From the NCBI RefSeq assembly GCF_027497255.1, contig NZ_CP114903.1, positions 5,580,001 through 5,644,000 of the forward strand: 64,000 nucleotides of DNA, in the 5' to 3' direction. The position numbers and the translations under genes were made by a program. Of this stretch, positions 63,172 to 64,000 are shown piece by piece. The stretch is from Micromonospora sp. WMMD882 (GTDB lineage Bacteria > Actinomycetota > Actinomycetes > Mycobacteriales > Micromonosporaceae). Position 1 is the first letter of the stretch. Every line of letters begins with the position of its first letter. The notes under the pieces are model-generated. The model searched no databases. It was not told where the DNA came from and saw only the letters and a program-made list of their open reading frames with translations.

Positions 63172-63202
63172 GTGAACTCCCTTTATTGGGGCTGAGGACG
63201 AC

Positions 63203-63493
63203 TCAGACGGTCGTGTCGGCGCTCATGATCGACCCGAGACCGCCCAGCAGGCAGCAGACGAGCGAGATGGCGTACCAGACGAGACCGACGATGAGGGCCC
63301 ACTTCGACCACTTCTTGCTCTCCGCGGCCGCCGCCTGCGCCCCGGCGTAGTCACCCTGCTGGAGCAGCGGGTTGACCTTCGAGGCGTTGATCAGGGCGGG
63401 GATGGCCAGCGGCCAGAACAGGAAGATCGCGACGATCGACATGGTCATGTTGTTGTCGACCTGGGGCGGCTGGGAAGGGTATCCGGGCTGCAT
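63203..63493 (-). CDS. CD225/dispanin-family small membrane protein
   Basis: 96 residues: [15 protein letters not shown], a first helix [20 protein letters not shown], a basic-acidic loop [20 protein letters not shown], a second helix [20 protein letters not shown]. This matches the two-helix dispanin (interferon-induced transmembrane protein-like) architecture found in actinobacteria. ATG 63493 with AAGGAG upstream. Divergent from purN. Confidence 0.85.
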   Translation of the reverse strand: MQPGYPSQPPQVDNNMTMSIVAIFLFWPLAIPALINASKVNPLLQQGDYAGAQAAAAESKKWSKWALIVGLVWYAISLVCCLLGGLGSIMSADTTV

Positions 63494-63688
63494 CGAGTAT
63501 GACTCCTTGTTCGGGTGACCGGACCGGTTGCGTGACGTGCGGGGAAGCCACCGGCACGGGTCGAGGTTCGAGCGTCGGCAGAGTACCTGTTCGGTGCGAC
63601 TTCTGCTGGCGCTGACCTGCGGTCGTCCCACGGTCGGGGCCGACCGGCCCGGATGCCGGCCAGCGGAAGGGCCGCACGGGTTGCCCGA

Positions 63689-63694
63689 TAGGGT
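63689..63694 (+). promoter_or_regulatory. -10 element TAGGGT; leaderless purN promoter
   Basis: TAGGGT ends 6 nt before the purN GTG, the same geometry as alr and tsaB. Confidence 0.5.
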
Positions 63695-63700
63695 GACCGG

Positions 63701-64000
63701 GTGACCGAGCCCGCGTCCGTCGCCCGCATCGTCGTCCTCGTCTCCGGCTCCGGCAGCAACCTCCAGGCGTTGCTCGACGCCGCCGCCGACCCGGCGTACG
63801 GCGCCCGGGTGGTCGCGGTGGGCGCGGACCGGGACGGCATCGCCGGCCTGGACCGGGCCGCCGCCGCCGGCGTGCCCACCTTCGTGGAGCGGCTGAAGGA
63901 CCACCCGACCCGCGAGGAGTGGGACGCCGCGCTCGCCGCCCGGGTCGCCGCGCACCGCCCCGACCTGGTGGTCTCCGCCGGTTTCCTGAAGCTCGTCGGC
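63701..64000 (+). CDS. purN: Phosphoribosylglycinamide formyltransferase, N-terminal part
   Basis: The first 100 codons; cut by the window end. VARIVVLVSGSGSNLQALLD is the PRPP/substrate loop of PurN and LVVSAGFLKLVG is the region preceding the formyl-transfer site. Formylates GAR with 10-formyl-THF in purine synthesis. GTG start 6 nt after a TAGGGT box. Position after sucCD and DUF6350 is conserved in actinobacteria. Confidence 0.92.
   Translation, partial: MTEPASVARIVVLVSGSGSNLQALLDAAADPAYGARVVAVGADRDGIAGLDRAAAAGVPTFVERLKDHPTREEWDAALAARVAAHRPDLVVSAGFLKLVG

Overview
The window is very GC-rich chromosomal DNA from an actinobacterium. WhiB and BldM regulators, HrcA/CIRCE-controlled groESL, an ESX-type secreted protein, actinobacterial DnaA-box sequence, GTG starts and TAGGNT -10 boxes lying directly in front of start codons all fit. 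Protein style and gene order suggest Micromonosporaceae, most likely Micromonospora; the genus is an inference. Most of the window is conserved housekeeping synteny. I see no rRNA, tRNA, CRISPR array, phage or insertion sequence.

Layout: 1-1858 (minus) holds a DUF1023 hydrolase cut by the window edge and an ESX/EspC-like protein. 2247-11693 holds metabolite repair and cell wall (nnr, alr, an alpha/beta hydrolase) and t6A/ribosome modification (tsaE, then tsaB-rimI-tsaD). A frameshifted AraC regulator, ung and a 660-bp repeat-bearing spacer sit between tsaE and tsaB. 11760-17530 (minus) holds a DUF4142 protein and a xylose-type ABC transporter with its ROK regulator. 17736-21803 holds ybaK, a THUMP-like methyltransferase and groES-groEL behind two CIRCE operators. 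21973-32079 holds a membrane-anchored molybdopterin oxidoreductase, WhiB, a BldM-like regulator, DUF5319, guaB, guaB3, an M1 metallopeptidase and a GMC/cholesterol-oxidase-like enzyme. 34880 onward holds guaA, PspC, two double-Nudix proteins, pssA/psd, a LiaF/PspC-type envelope-stress system, a five-gene oligopeptide ABC transporter, chorismate mutase, pcrA, two M23 peptidases, a stand-alone B12-binding protein, sucCD, a DUF6350 protein, small membrane proteins and the start of purN.

The most distinctive segment is 32096-34834, between the cholesterol-oxidase-like gene and guaA. It is a retinal-protein cassette: a microbial rhodopsin with the NDQ motif of light-driven sodium pumps, a divergently transcribed second rhodopsin of the xenorhodopsin/Anabaena-sensory-rhodopsin type that lacks otherwise conserved retinal-pocket residues, and an overlapping Brp/Blh gene to make retinal from beta-carotene. 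The cassette therefore encodes a chromophore supply, a probable Na+ pump and a second photoreceptor or pump of unusual chemistry.

A second notable find is a complete transcription attenuator in front of the chorismate mutase gene: a Phe/Tyr-rich 21-residue leader peptide, mutually exclusive hairpins and a terminator with a T-run, with a promoter that would make the leader mRNA leaderless. Other structure includes a perfect 38-bp palindrome nested in a second inverted repeat, GATATC-centred inverted repeats, a palindromic element embedded in a coding region, and several low-complexity tandem repeats.
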